From contig JAHQVJ010000117.1 of NCBI GenBank assembly GCA_019634415.1, positions 83,878 through 147,877 on the forward strand: a stretch of DNA of 64,000 bases. Reading direction: 5' to 3'. This DNA is from Myxococcales bacterium (GTDB lineage Bacteria; Myxococcota_A; UBA796; GCA-2862545). Below the pieces are notes generated by a model that saw nothing but the letters and a program-made list of their open reading frames with translations, was not told the origin of the DNA and did not search any database. A program made the position numbers and the translations under genes. The first letter of the stretch is position 1. Every line of letters begins with the position of its first letter. This document shows, one piece after another, positions 55,415-63,566 of the stretch.

Positions 55415-56557
55415 CTACGGCGTGGTCTCCGACGGACGTGCCCAGAAGTACCCTTGCATGAAGCGGATCCCACACTCCAGCAAGGCCTCCCGCTCCTCTG
55501 GCGTCTCCACGCCTTCGGCGACGACCTTGATGTCCGTCTGGTCTCCGAAGCGCTGGAGCGACTGCACGAGGCGCGTGCGGCGGGAGCTCCGATGGATGTT
55601 GCGGATGAGGCTCATGTCGAGCTTGACGTACTCTGGGCCAAGGTCCGCGACGATGGCCAGCGACGAGTAGCCCACACCCAGGTCGTCGACCGCAAACGAG
55701 AAGCCGCGCTCGCGAATCTGCGCCACCGTGCCGGCCAGGTCCTCGATCTCGTCGATGGGTCGCCGCTCGGTGATCTCCAGCACCACCCGGTCTGCGGCGT
55801 GGGACAGCCCCTCGAGGTCCGCCAGCAGCACCCGGGGCCGCCCGAGCTGGGCGGGATGGACGTTCACGAACAGCTGGGCGTCGCCGGGGATGCGGCGCAG
55901 CCGCTCGGTGGCGAGCCGCATCACGATGCCGCCCACGTCGTGGACCCGGCCGTGGCGCTCGGCAGCATCGAGCAAGCGGAGGGGGCTGCCGAACTCGGGG
56001 TGACGGGGGCGCAGCAGCGCCTCGTAGGCGACGATCCGCTCCGGGTCGCCTCCACCGACCGCTCGCACGATCGGCTGCAGCGCCATCCCCATGCGCGCGG
56101 GGTCGATGGCATCGTCGAGGCCGCGTCGTTCCTCGTGGTCGCTTGGAGAGTCCACCTCGGAGTGGCTGCGGAGCAGTGCATCGAAGAGCTGCTCTCGGGA
56201 GAAGGGCTTGCGGAGCACACCGTGCACGCCACCGTTGATGGCGTCCACGAAGACAGCACCGTCGGTCAGACCCGTCATCAGGATGCGGGTGCAGCCCGGG
56301 GCGAGGTGGCGCAAGGCTCCCAGCACCTCCATGCCCGACTCGCGGCGCAGCTGGTAGTCCACCAACGCCACGTCCAGGTCTTCCTGACGGGCAATGCCCA
56401 GCGCCGTGTCCACGTCGGTGGCCTCGAGGACCACGTGGCCGCCGCTTCCGAGCATCCGAGCGACGCTCCGCAGCAGCAGCGCGTCGTCTTCCACGACGAG
56501 TACGTGCGAGATCTTGCCCCCTCGGTGGATGCCGCTGGCCACACGCGGAATCACCAT
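55415..56557 (-). CDS. Response regulator with EAL (c-di-GMP phosphodiesterase) domain
   Basis: 380 residues. The receiver (VLVVEDDALLL, phospho-Asp in VALVDYQL, Lys in LRKPFS) is followed by an EAL domain with the catalytic set: YEALLRP, LFVNVHP, LEITE, VDDLGVGYSSL, KLDMS, AEGVET and MQGYFWARP. All metal and catalytic residues appear present, so c-di-GMP hydrolysis is likely. It lies between DUF1015 and serA on the opposite strand. No cognate kinase is adjacent. No clear Shine-Dalgarno precedes the ATG. Confidence 0.9.
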   Translation of the reverse strand: MVIPRVASGIHRGGKISHVLVVEDDALLLRSVARMLGSGGHVVLEATDVDTALGIARQEDLDVALVDYQLRRESGMEVLGALRHLAPGCTRILMTGLTDGAVFVDAINGGVHGVLRKPFSREQLFDALLRSHSEVDSPSDHEERRGLDDAIDPARMGMALQPIVRAVGGGDPERIVAYEALLRPRHPEFGSPLRLLDAAERHGRVHDVGGIVMRLATERLRRIPGDAQLFVNVHPAQLGRPRVLLADLEGLSHAADRVVLEITERRPIDEIEDLAGTVAQIRERGFSFAVDDLGVGYSSLAIVADLGPEYVKLDMSLIRNIHRSSRRTRLVQSLQRFGDQTDIKVVAEGVETPEEREALLECGIRFMQGYFWARPSETTP

Positions 56558-56622
56558 AGCGCAACAAGCACGAGGCTGTTTTCAAGGTTAGCGGGTGCCC
56601 TCTCGCGCCATGGAGGAGCCCG

Positions 56623-57822
56623 ATGAGGGTGCTCTTCGCCGACAAGCTTCCCGATGCCACCCGAACACGCCTGGCCGCCGCCGGTTTCGAGGTGCGTGCA
56701 GAGCCTGCCCTCAGCGGCGACGCACTGGTGGCTCGCTTGGGAGAGTTCGACCCCGAGATCCTGGTGGTGCGCTCCACGCGCGTCACCGCCGACCACGTGC
56801 GCGCGGGGCACAGCCTGTCCCTGGTCGTGCGCGGGGGCGCCGGGGTGAACACCATCGACATCCCCGCCTGCTCGGCCCGCGGCGTCTTCGTGGCCAACTG
56901 TCCCGGGAAGAACGCCGTCGCCGTGGCCGAGCTCACGATCGGCCTGTTGCTCTCGCTGGACCGGTTCATCGCCGACAACGTGCAGGACCTGCGAAACGGT
57001 CAGTGGAACAAGGCGCGGTACGCCAAGGGGCGAGGCCTTCGGGGCAGGCGCCTGGCGTTGCTGGGGGCAGGTGCCATCGGCCGCGAGGTGGCGCGACGGG
57101 CGCAGGCGTTCGGCATGAGCGTGGTGGCCTGGTCGCGCTCGCTGACCCCCGAGGCCGCCGAGACCCTCGACATCGAGCACGCCTCGAGCCCGGACGAGGC
57201 GGTGGCCGGGGCGGATGCCGTGTCGGTGCACCTCGCCCTCACCCCCGAGACGAGAGGCCTCATCGGGGACTCCGTGTTCGAGGCCATGAAGCACGAGGCC
57301 GTGTTCCTCAACACCAGCCGCGCCGAGGTGGTGGACGAGGCCTCGCTACTGCGCGCCCTGGAGGCCAAGGGGATCCGAGCGGGTCTGGACGTGTTCAGCG
57401 ACGAGCCCTCGACCAAGGAGGGGCCGTTCGACCATCCCCTCGCCCGCCATGCCTCGGTGTACGGCACCCACCACATCGGCGCCTCCACCGAGGAAGCCCA
57501 GCTGGCGGTGGGCGACGAGGTGGCTCGGATCAGCGAGGCATTCCGCGACCAGGGCACCGTGCTCAACGTGGTCAACAGCATCGACCAGACCGCTGCCACG
57601 CACCGGCTCGTGGTGCGGCACCTGGATCAGGTCGGCGTGCTGGCCCACGTGTTCGACGTGCTCAAGCAGGGTGGCATCAACGTCCAGGAGATGGAGAACA
57701 TCGTGTTCCCCGGCGGGGCCGCCATCGCTCGGATCCAGGTCTCCTCGTCGCCCGCCCAGGCCGTGATCGACCACCTCGAAGCCAGTGATGCGGTGCTTCA
57801 CGTCTCGGCGGTCGCCATCTGA
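56623..57822 (+). CDS. serA: D-3-phosphoglycerate dehydrogenase
   Basis: 399 residues, ATG behind GGAGGAGCCCG. NAD-binding GxGxxG appears as LGAGAIGREVARRA, the catalytic triad regions as NTSRAEVVDE, DVFSDEPS and GTHHIGASTEEAQ. A C-terminal ACT-like domain (GVLAHVFDVLKQGGINVQEM) suggests serine feedback. It catalyses the first step of serine synthesis; serC follows 40 bp downstream. Confidence 0.93.
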   Translation: MRVLFADKLPDATRTRLAAAGFEVRAEPALSGDALVARLGEFDPEILVVRSTRVTADHVRAGHSLSLVVRGGAGVNTIDIPACSARGVFVANCPGKNAVAVAELTIGLLLSLDRFIADNVQDLRNGQWNKARYAKGRGLRGRRLALLGAGAIGREVARRAQAFGMSVVAWSRSLTPEAAETLDIEHASSPDEAVAGADAVSVHLALTPETRGLIGDSVFEAMKHEAVFLNTSRAEVVDEASLLRALEAKGIRAGLDVFSDEPSTKEGPFDHPLARHASVYGTHHIGASTEEAQLAVGDEVARISEAFRDQGTVLNVVNSIDQTAATHRLVVRHLDQVGVLAHVFDVLKQGGINVQEMENIVFPGGAAIARIQVSSSPAQAVIDHLEASDAVLHVSAVAI

Positions 57823-57861
57823 CGGCAATCGGATACCAGCAACCCCACTCGAGGTGTGGTG

Positions 57862-58944
57862 ATGGAGCGCGCGCACAACTTCTCCGCAGGACCTGCCTTG
57901 CTGCCGCAGAAGGTGGTCCGGCAGGCCCAGCAGGATCTGTGGTCCTACGGCGACAGCGGCATCGGCATCGCGGAGTGCAGCCACCGCTCGGCGATGTTCG
58001 ACGCGGTGATCCAGTCGGCCAAGCAGCGGATCGCCCGGCTGCTCCAGCTCGACGACGACCAGTCCATCCTGTTCCTGCAGGGCGGGGCGCGCACCCAGTT
58101 CTACATGTGGCCCATGAACGTGCTCGGGGGCGGCACGGCGGCCTACCTCGACACCGGACGCTGGGCCGATCTCGCGGTGAAGGACGCCCAGCGCTACGGC
58201 GAGGTCGCCGTGCCCTTCTCGAGCCAGCAGACGGGCTGGGATCGGGTGCCCGAGGCCGGTGCCGTGGAGGTTCCCGACGGCAGCATCTACCTCCACTACA
58301 CCTCGAACAACACCGTGGCGGGCACGGAGTTCAGCCACGTTCCCGAGTCAGGAAGCGCCTGGCTCGCCTGCGACATGAGCTCCAACTTCCTGTCGCGGCC
58401 CGTCGATGGTTCCCGCTTCGACTTCATCTACGCGGGAGCCCAGAAGAACGTGGGGCCGTCCGGCGTCACCGTGGTGGTGGTGCGTAAGCGCGTCTTCGAC
58501 CGCATCGACGCCTCCCTCCCCGGCATGCTGCGCTACGACACGCTGGCCGCCAAGGACTCGATGCTGAACACCCCGTGCACCTTCGGGATCTACGTGATCG
58601 AGTCCGTGTGCCGCTGGATCGAGGAAGACATGGGTGGGCTGGCCGGCATCGAGGCCCACAACATCGCTCAGTCAGGCCGCGTCTACGACCTGATCGACGG
58701 CTCCGACTTCTGGAAGGGCAAGGTCGAGGTGGGTAGCCGCTCGCGCATGAACATCACGTTCACCACCGGCGACGATGCCCTGGACACCACCTTCCACACG
58801 TCGGCGGCCGAGGCAGGGCTGTCGGGACTGAAGGGTCATCGATCCGTGGGCGGCCTCCGGGCCAGCCTCTACAACGCCCAGACCGACGCCTCCGTGGACG
58901 CGCTGGTCGACTTCATGGGCCACTTCGAACGCACCCACGGATAG
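57862..58944 (+). CDS. serC: Phosphoserine aminotransferase
   Basis: 360 residues from ATG 57862, with GAGG seven bases upstream (two in-frame GTG codons precede it). NFSAGPALLP at the N-terminus and the PLP Lys in YAGAQKNVGPSG are family hallmarks; ECSHRS and LNTPCTFGIYV also match. It converts 3-phosphohydroxypyruvate and glutamate to phosphoserine. It is in an operon with serA. Confidence 0.95.
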   Translation: MERAHNFSAGPALLPQKVVRQAQQDLWSYGDSGIGIAECSHRSAMFDAVIQSAKQRIARLLQLDDDQSILFLQGGARTQFYMWPMNVLGGGTAAYLDTGRWADLAVKDAQRYGEVAVPFSSQQTGWDRVPEAGAVEVPDGSIYLHYTSNNTVAGTEFSHVPESGSAWLACDMSSNFLSRPVDGSRFDFIYAGAQKNVGPSGVTVVVVRKRVFDRIDASLPGMLRYDTLAAKDSMLNTPCTFGIYVIESVCRWIEEDMGGLAGIEAHNIAQSGRVYDLIDGSDFWKGKVEVGSRSRMNITFTTGDDALDTTFHTSAAEAGLSGLKGHRSVGGLRASLYNAQTDASVDALVDFMGHFERTHG

Positions 58945-58955
58945 GGGGGCAGGTC

Positions 58956-59273
58956 ATGTCATTGGATCCCGAGAACGGCGAGGGCCACGTCGACGGCTTC
59001 GACGAGTCCGAAGACTTCAGCGAAGACGATCTGGTCACCTTCGAGGACGAGGACGGCAACACCTGGGAGTGCGTCATCGTGGCGGTCATCGAGCAAGATG
59101 GCGGCGAGTACGTGATGCTGCAGCCCAAGGCTCAGCTCGAGGACGAAGAGCAGGAGGAGATCGACACCTTCCTCTTCAGCTACAGCGTCAACGCCGATGG
59201 CCTCCCCGAGTTCTCCCCCATCGACGACGACGAGCTGTTCGCCGCTCTGATCGAGACCTTCTCGGAGATGTAG
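58956..59273 (+). CDS. Acidic DUF1292 (YrzB-like) protein
   Basis: 105 residues, strongly acidic. DLVTFEDEDGNTWECVIVAV, EYVMLQP and ENDGLPEFSPI-like order (here NADGLPEFSPIDDDELF) follow the DUF1292 pattern. The function of the family is unknown. It is 11 bp after serC and likely in the same transcript. Confidence 0.7.
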   Translation: MSLDPENGEGHVDGFDESEDFSEDDLVTFEDEDGNTWECVIVAVIEQDGGEYVMLQPKAQLEDEEQEEIDTFLFSYSVNADGLPEFSPIDDDELFAALIETFSEM

Positions 59274-59283
59274 GGCGCGTCGC

Positions 59284-59748
59284 TCACGCGTGGTGGTACG
59301 GCGTGCCTTCGAGCAGACTCAGGCAGCGGTACAGCTGCTCGTAGAGCAACACCCGGGCCACCTCGTGGTTCAGCACCAGCTCCGACAGCCGGATGGTGCG
59401 CCAGGCTCGCTCGCGCAGCAGATCCGCGTGCCCATACGGTCCGCCCAACGCGAAGACGACGGGCCCCCGCTGGCGCGCGTCGTCGAGTAGCTCGGCCAGC
59501 TCGGGGGTTCCGTACCCTCGGCCACGCTCGTCGAGCACCACCAGCACGTCCCGCGCGCCCAGCGTGTCCGCGATCGCTCGGGACTCCGCCACCCTCACGG
59601 GCTCCGGATCCCCGCGGAACTTGGCCTGCTTGACCGCCACCTCGCTCACGCCGCCAAAGCGACGGAGCCGACGGGTGTAGTCGGCCACGGCCTCGTTGGC
59701 CCAGCCACAGCGAGACTTGCCCACCACGATCACACGGAAGCGACCCAT
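59284..59748 (-). CDS. rlmH: 23S rRNA pseudouridine-1915 N3-methyltransferase
   Basis: 154 residues, normal SPOUT length. VVLDERGRGYGTPELAELL, the SAM-binding VVFALGGPYGH and the C-terminal LNHEVARVLLYEQLYR with PYHH are RlmH signatures. It methylates the helix 69 pseudouridine of 70S ribosomes. It is directly downstream of rsfS (three-base gap), the classic pairing. Confidence 0.95.
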   Translation of the reverse strand: MGRFRVIVVGKSRCGWANEAVADYTRRLRRFGGVSEVAVKQAKFRGDPEPVRVAESRAIADTLGARDVLVVLDERGRGYGTPELAELLDDARQRGPVVFALGGPYGHADLLRERAWRTIRLSELVLNHEVARVLLYEQLYRCLSLLEGTPYHHA

Positions 59749-59751
59749 GGA

Positions 59752-60171
59752 CTACGCGCCGAAGGGCTCGGGGAACACGGGCTCGAGATCGTCGTCGTCG
59801 TCGTCTCCCGGACGCTCCGCGGGTGCATCGGGCACCGGTAGACGTGGTGCGTCGGCCCACAGACCGTCGAGGTTGTAGAACCCGCGCATGGGCTGATCGA
59901 ACACGTGCACCACGACAGACGCGAAGTCCACCAGGACCCAGCGCGCAGCCGGAAGCCCTTCGACTCCTGCACACGCCAGCTCTAGCTCCTGCTTCGCGTG
60001 GCGACGCACCTCATCCGCGATGGCTTGGACGTGCCGGCGGTTGCGCGCGCTGCACAACACGAAGATGTCGGTGTAGTCGACCAGGTGGCGCAGGTCGAGG
60101 ATGACGACGTCACCTGCCCTCAGCTCCAAGGCGGCGGCGGCAAGCGCCTCCGCAACGGACTCTGGCTCGAT
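59752..60171 (-). CDS. rsfS: Ribosomal silencing factor RsfS, probable AUC start
   Basis: 139 residues if initiated at ATC 60171. The core GDVVILDLRHLVDYTDIFVL, NRRHVQAIADEV and WVLVDFASVVVHVFD is clear. The conserved N-terminal helix (ESVAEALAAAALELRAG) lies upstream of the first conventional start (TTG 60129), and no ATG/GTG/TTG occurs there. An AGGAGG sits five bases before ATC. RsfS binds L14 and blocks subunit joining. The acidic C-terminal tail (RPGDDDDDDLEP) is an addition. Confidence 0.9.
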   Translation of the reverse strand: MEPESVAEALAAAALELRAGDVVILDLRHLVDYTDIFVLCSARNRRHVQAIADEVRRHAKQELELACAGVEGLPAARWVLVDFASVVVHVFDQPMRGFYNLDGLWADAPRLPVPDAPAERPGDDDDDDLEPVFPEPFGA

Positions 60172-60176
60172 GGGAA

Positions 60177-60195
60177 CCTCCTGTGAACCATTATA
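60177..60195 (-). promoter_or_regulatory. -10 box and Shine-Dalgarno of rsfS
   Basis: On the minus strand, a perfect TATAAT (60195-60190) is followed after seven bases by AGGAGG (60182-60177). The leader would be only about 12-15 nt. No good -35 box is seen. Confidence 0.55.
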
Positions 60196-60240
60196 GTACC
60201 GGTCGGTCCGTCGGAGGTGAACCTGCAGTGACGGATCCGA

Positions 60241-60690
60241 TCACGAGTTGCTGACGAATTCCGTGATCACGAAGTAGCGATGGCCTTCCACCTCGAGGAT
60301 TTTTCCACGAAGATCGAGCCGAGTCCTCGCGTTGGCCAGCCGATCCAGTCGGCCCAACACCTCGTTGGCGATCACGTGGATCTCGGCGTTCGGGCCAATG
60401 GTGAATGGCGCCGCCACGCGCGTCTCGAGGTTGTTGGTGCTCTGGGTCAGGCGTCCCAAATAGGTGTAGGGCGCGCCTTCGTCGAGCACCTTCGAGGCCA
60501 TCATGCTGGTGGAGTAGGAGCAGTTGCCCGCCCCCACCAACTCGGCTCGCTTGGCGCATCCAGACGGATCGGGGGCCATCTCGGTGCGCGCGTGGGCGGG
60601 CGAGTCGCAGGAAGCGGTGCCCTCCGTGCCCTTGTCGCACGCCCAGCTGGCTCCGATGGTGAAGGCGGAGGCGAGGAGGCCTTGAATCAT
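60241..60690 (-). CDS. Secreted Cys-containing protein of unknown function
   Basis: 149 residues from ATG 60690. The signal peptide (MIQGLLASAFTIGASWA) is followed by CDKGTEGTASCDS and three further Cys. The C-terminal half is beta-rich (RTRLDLRGKILEVEGHRYFV). The Cys after the cleavage site might be lipidated, but SWAC is not a good lipobox. TTGAGG/TATAGG boxes (60747-60721) are upstream. No family is recognised. Confidence 0.55.
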   Translation of the reverse strand: MIQGLLASAFTIGASWACDKGTEGTASCDSPAHARTEMAPDPSGCAKRAELVGAGNCSYSTSMMASKVLDEGAPYTYLGRLTQSTNNLETRVAAPFTIGPNAEIHVIANEVLGRLDRLANARTRLDLRGKILEVEGHRYFVITEFVSNS

Positions 60691-60796
60691 GGGCAGATCT
60701 CTCCCGATGGATGCGAGCAACCTATACCTGGCGAATCGGCGCCTCAAGACGCACGACAAACGATGACGGGGGTCCCGTGGGCGCCTGCGACCTCCC

Positions 60797-61834
60797 TTAG
60801 GGAAGCGCACCGGAGGGGTCTGGATCGGCAGCCTCGGCCTCACGGCGCGCCTGCTGCAGCAGCCCCCACAGTCGATCCTTGAGGCGGGGCAGGCCCGTGC
60901 CAGCCACCGCAGAGATCGGATGCGCCACGATGCCCGCCTGCCGAAGTGCGTCGAGCATCTGCTGGAGAGCCTCGGGGGTGAGCACGTCGACCTTGGACAG
61001 CACCACCCACTGCTCGCGATCCGCCAGCTCGGAATCGAAGGCACGCAGCTCTTCACGCAACAGATGCACCCGCTCGGCGGGATCTGCCTCGTCGTCTGCC
61101 GCCACCAGATGCACGATCACCGAGCAGCGCTGGAGGTGGCGTAGGAACTGGTGCCCGAGCCCAGCACCGTCGCTGGCGCCCTCGATGAGCCCAGGTACGT
61201 CCGCCACCACGAAGGAGCGCCCCTCGCCGAGGTTCACGACCCCGAGGTTGGGCACCAAGGTGGTGAACGGGTAGGCCGCGACCTTGGGACGCGCAGCGCT
61301 GATGCGCGAGATCAGCGTGGACTTCCCTGCGTTGGGCAGACCGAGCAACCCGACGTCGGCGAGCAGGCGAAGCTCCAGACGCACCCGAACCTGCGTTCCC
61401 GGCTCTCCCTCCTGCGCCATCCGAGGAGTCCGGTGCGTTGCCGTGGCGAAGTGGGCGTTGCCCTTCCCGCCACGCCCGCCCGGCAGCTCCCAGCGCTTGT
61501 GGGGACGATCGAGGTCGGCGAGGAGCTCGCCGGTTGCCTCGTCGAAGATCAGCGTACCCACGGGGACCAACAGGACCTCGTCGGCCCCGGACCGCCCAGT
61601 GCAGTTGCGCTTGGCACCCTTCTGGCCGCTCCCCGCGCGGTAGACCTTGTTGAACCGAAAGTCCACCAAGGTGTTGCGCGCATGGGTGGCCTCGAACACC
61701 AGCGTGCCCCCACGACCACCGTCGCCGCCGTCGGGCCCTCCCCGCGTGACGAACTTCTCGCGCAAGAAGGACACATGGCCGGCTCCACCGTCACCAGAGG
61801 CGACGGTGAAGGTGATCTCGTCGACGAACTTCAC
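60797..61834 (-). CDS. obgE: Obg-family GTPase
   Basis: 345 residues. The glycine-rich Obg fold (FVDEITFTVASGDGGAGHVS, GGPDGGDGGRGG) is followed by the G domain: G1 GLPNAGKST, G2 YPFTTLVPNLGVV, G3 DVPGLIEGA and G4 LSKVD. It participates in 50S assembly and stress control. The canonical order rplU-rpmA-obgE is preserved. A weak hairpin (60766-60778) lies beyond the stop. Confidence 0.96.
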   Translation of the reverse strand: MKFVDEITFTVASGDGGAGHVSFLREKFVTRGGPDGGDGGRGGTLVFEATHARNTLVDFRFNKVYRAGSGQKGAKRNCTGRSGADEVLLVPVGTLIFDEATGELLADLDRPHKRWELPGGRGGKGNAHFATATHRTPRMAQEGEPGTQVRVRLELRLLADVGLLGLPNAGKSTLISRISAARPKVAAYPFTTLVPNLGVVNLGEGRSFVVADVPGLIEGASDGAGLGHQFLRHLQRCSVIVHLVAADDEADPAERVHLLREELRAFDSELADREQWVVLSKVDVLTPEALQQMLDALRQAGIVAHPISAVAGTGLPRLKDRLWGLLQQARREAEAADPDPSGALP

Positions 61835-61850
61835 GGTTCTGATCGACTCC

Positions 61851-61866
61851 GACCGCCGGAGCGGTC
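61851..61866 (-). repeat. Hairpin between rpmA and obgE
   Basis: GACCGC-CGGA-GCGGTC is a perfect 6-bp stem in the 64-bp spacer. It could attenuate obgE expression relative to the ribosomal protein genes or mark an mRNA processing site. Confidence 0.4.
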
Positions 61867-61898
61867 ATGGTGCCCCCCGCTACCGGGAGGCTACCGCC

Positions 61899-62162
61899 TC
61901 AGCCCGCAGCCTCGATGGGCTCCACGGACACGAAGCGACGGTTGTTGCGGATGTGGAACCGCACACGCCCGTCCACAGTGGAGAACAGCGTGTAGTCACG
62001 CCCCTGCCCCACGTTGGTTCCGGGGTGGAAGTGCGAACCCACCTGACGAACGATGATGGAACCACCGCGCACGACCTCACCGTCGTACTTCTTCACTCCG
62101 CGGTACTGCGGATTGGAGTCGCGGCCGTTCCGGGTACTTCCCTGACCTTTCTTGTGTGCCAT
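61899..62162 (-). CDS. rpmA: 50S ribosomal protein L27
   Basis: 87 residues from ATG 62162, behind GAAGGAATCC. MAHKKGQGSTRNGRDSNPQ at the N-terminus and GSIIVRQVGSHFHPGTNVG are diagnostic. The N-terminus reaches the peptidyl transferase centre. It is 10 bp downstream of rplU. Confidence 0.97.
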   Translation of the reverse strand: MAHKKGQGSTRNGRDSNPQYRGVKKYDGEVVRGGSIIVRQVGSHFHPGTNVGQGRDYTLFSTVDGRVRFHIRNNRRFVSVEPIEAAG

Positions 62163-62172
62163 GGATTCCTTC

Positions 62173-62481
62173 CTACGCCTGGATGCCGAGGATCTCGAGT
62201 TGAGTGTGGCTGTGGCGAAAGCCCACACGCCGACGCATGCGACGAGTCGGGCGGTACTTGAAGGTGATGACCTTCGGGCCGCGAGTGTGGTCCACGACCT
62301 TGGCCTTCACCGAGGCGCCCTCCACACACGGGCAGCCGACCTGCACCTGATCTCCATGAACGAGGAGCACCCGGTCGAGGGTGATCTCGGCACCGACGTC
62401 GGCCTTCAGCCGATCCACCTCGATGACATCTCCCTCGGACACGCGGTACTGCTTGCCGCAGGTCTCGACGATTGCGTACAT
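62173..62481 (-). CDS. rplU: 50S ribosomal protein L21
   Basis: 102 residues, ATG behind AGGAGTAGAC. MYAIVETCGKQYRVSEGD and the C-terminal KYRPTRRMRRRVGFRHSHT are family signatures. It is the first gene of the rplU-rpmA-obgE operon. Confidence 0.97.
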   Translation of the reverse strand: MYAIVETCGKQYRVSEGDVIEVDRLKADVGAEITLDRVLLVHGDQVQVGCPCVEGASVKAKVVDHTRGPKVITFKYRPTRRMRRRVGFRHSHTQLEILGIQA

Positions 62482-62565
62482 GTCTACTCCTGTTCCGGGC
62501 GCGCGGAGACGCGACTTGGGAGCCCGGCCGACGCCGCAGCGCCGGGTGCATCAATGCGACACGCC

Positions 62566-62595
62566 TGTGTAAGCAGTCTGCGACGCGGATGCCAA
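62566..62595 (-). promoter_or_regulatory. Probable promoter of the rplU operon
   Basis: On the minus strand, TTGGCA (62595-62590) and TACACA (62571-62566) are 18 bp apart. The leader to rplU would be about 78 nt and GC-rich. Confidence 0.4.
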
Positions 62596-62604
62596 CTCGG
62601 CGGA

Positions 62605-63414
62605 TCAGGCCGCGTGACCGGGACCGTAGACCATCTGCCGTTTGCCCGACAGGAAGCGTCGCACCCAGTCGACGAGCCAGCGCGTGTTGTTCCCCACCAA
62701 CACCGGCAGCGGCCACCAGATGTGGCTCACCGACACCGACGCCTGAAGCGAGATCACGTCGTGCCACCAGCTCTTCGGGATGTACAACACGTCTCCCGGC
62801 TGGAGCACCACCGACTCGGTCGTCACGTTCCGAAAGAGTGGAAAGCGCTCGTAGTCCGGAGCACTGGGATCCACCCGACTGTAGCCGTCGGCGTAGCTGA
62901 TGTTCGTGGGGTACATGTTGTCGAGCCCAGGCGGAGCCAGGATGAACTCCTTGCGGCCATGGAGCTGCCAGAACAGGTTCTCCTCCACGTCGTAGTGGAG
63001 CTTGGACTGAGTTCCAGCTGGCCCGATCCACACGTTGGTGCGATTGAACCGCGTGGACAGCCCCTCGAGATGACGGATATCCACGAAGTCCGGAATAATC
63101 TGTAGCATCTGATACTGTGAGAGGTACTCCCCGCCATTTTCGTCGGCGCCCTGAATGCCCTCCAGAAACTCACCGAACGACGTGGTGCGGTACCGCTCGT
63201 CCACGGAACCGTACAGCTCGTCGGTGAGGACCTCGTGGTACTGCACAGGAACGCGCAGGTCGCCATACCTCTCCCGTAGAGAAGCAGGCGTGTACTGGCT
63301 CAGGCCGTCGGCCGCCGCTCCTCGAAACACCACGGGGCGTCGCAGGCGCTGCACCTCTCGACGAAACTCATGCCTTCCAGGCAATTTCCCTTCACGCTCG
63401 ACCACATGGCTCAT
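62605..63414 (-). CDS. JmjC/cupin-8-like Fe(II)/2-oxoglutarate oxygenase
   Basis: 269 residues. The iron-binding HxD appears in KLHYDVEEN and the distal His in KSWWHDV; the 2OG-binding basic residue is probably in GRKEFIL. VVLQPGDVLYIP is the cupin turn. Such proteins hydroxylate proteins or small molecules. The target is unknown. It is divergent from an FkbM methyltransferase. Confidence 0.8.
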   Translation of the reverse strand: MSHVVEREGKLPGRHEFRREVQRLRRPVVFRGAAADGLSQYTPASLRERYGDLRVPVQYHEVLTDELYGSVDERYRTTSFGEFLEGIQGADENGGEYLSQYQMLQIIPDFVDIRHLEGLSTRFNRTNVWIGPAGTQSKLHYDVEENLFWQLHGRKEFILAPPGLDNMYPTNISYADGYSRVDPSAPDYERFPLFRNVTTESVVLQPGDVLYIPKSWWHDVISLQASVSVSHIWWPLPVLVGNNTRWLVDWVRRFLSGKRQMVYGPGHAA

Positions 63415-63566
63415 CGGTTGTGTCGTCCTGCCTCGGCACGCGGGCTGTCGTGCTGTCCCGTCAGGATACCGAAGATGGACGAGACAGTCGACGCCTAGTT
63501 CCGCCCACCCACACGGGAAGCACGGACCACCGATGTCGCTTGGGAACCAGGCAACTGGGTGTCGAC

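Noticed and set aside
56558..56622. Serine or other riboswitch ahead of serA
   Set aside because: The spacer is only 65 bp, with no conserved aptamer-like core.
62579..62595. Sigma-54-like TTGGCATCCGCGTCGCA upstream of rplU
   Set aside because: The -12 TTGC is TCGC, and a sigma-70-type -10 fits the same TTGGCA. Ribosomal protein operons are not expected to need RpoN.
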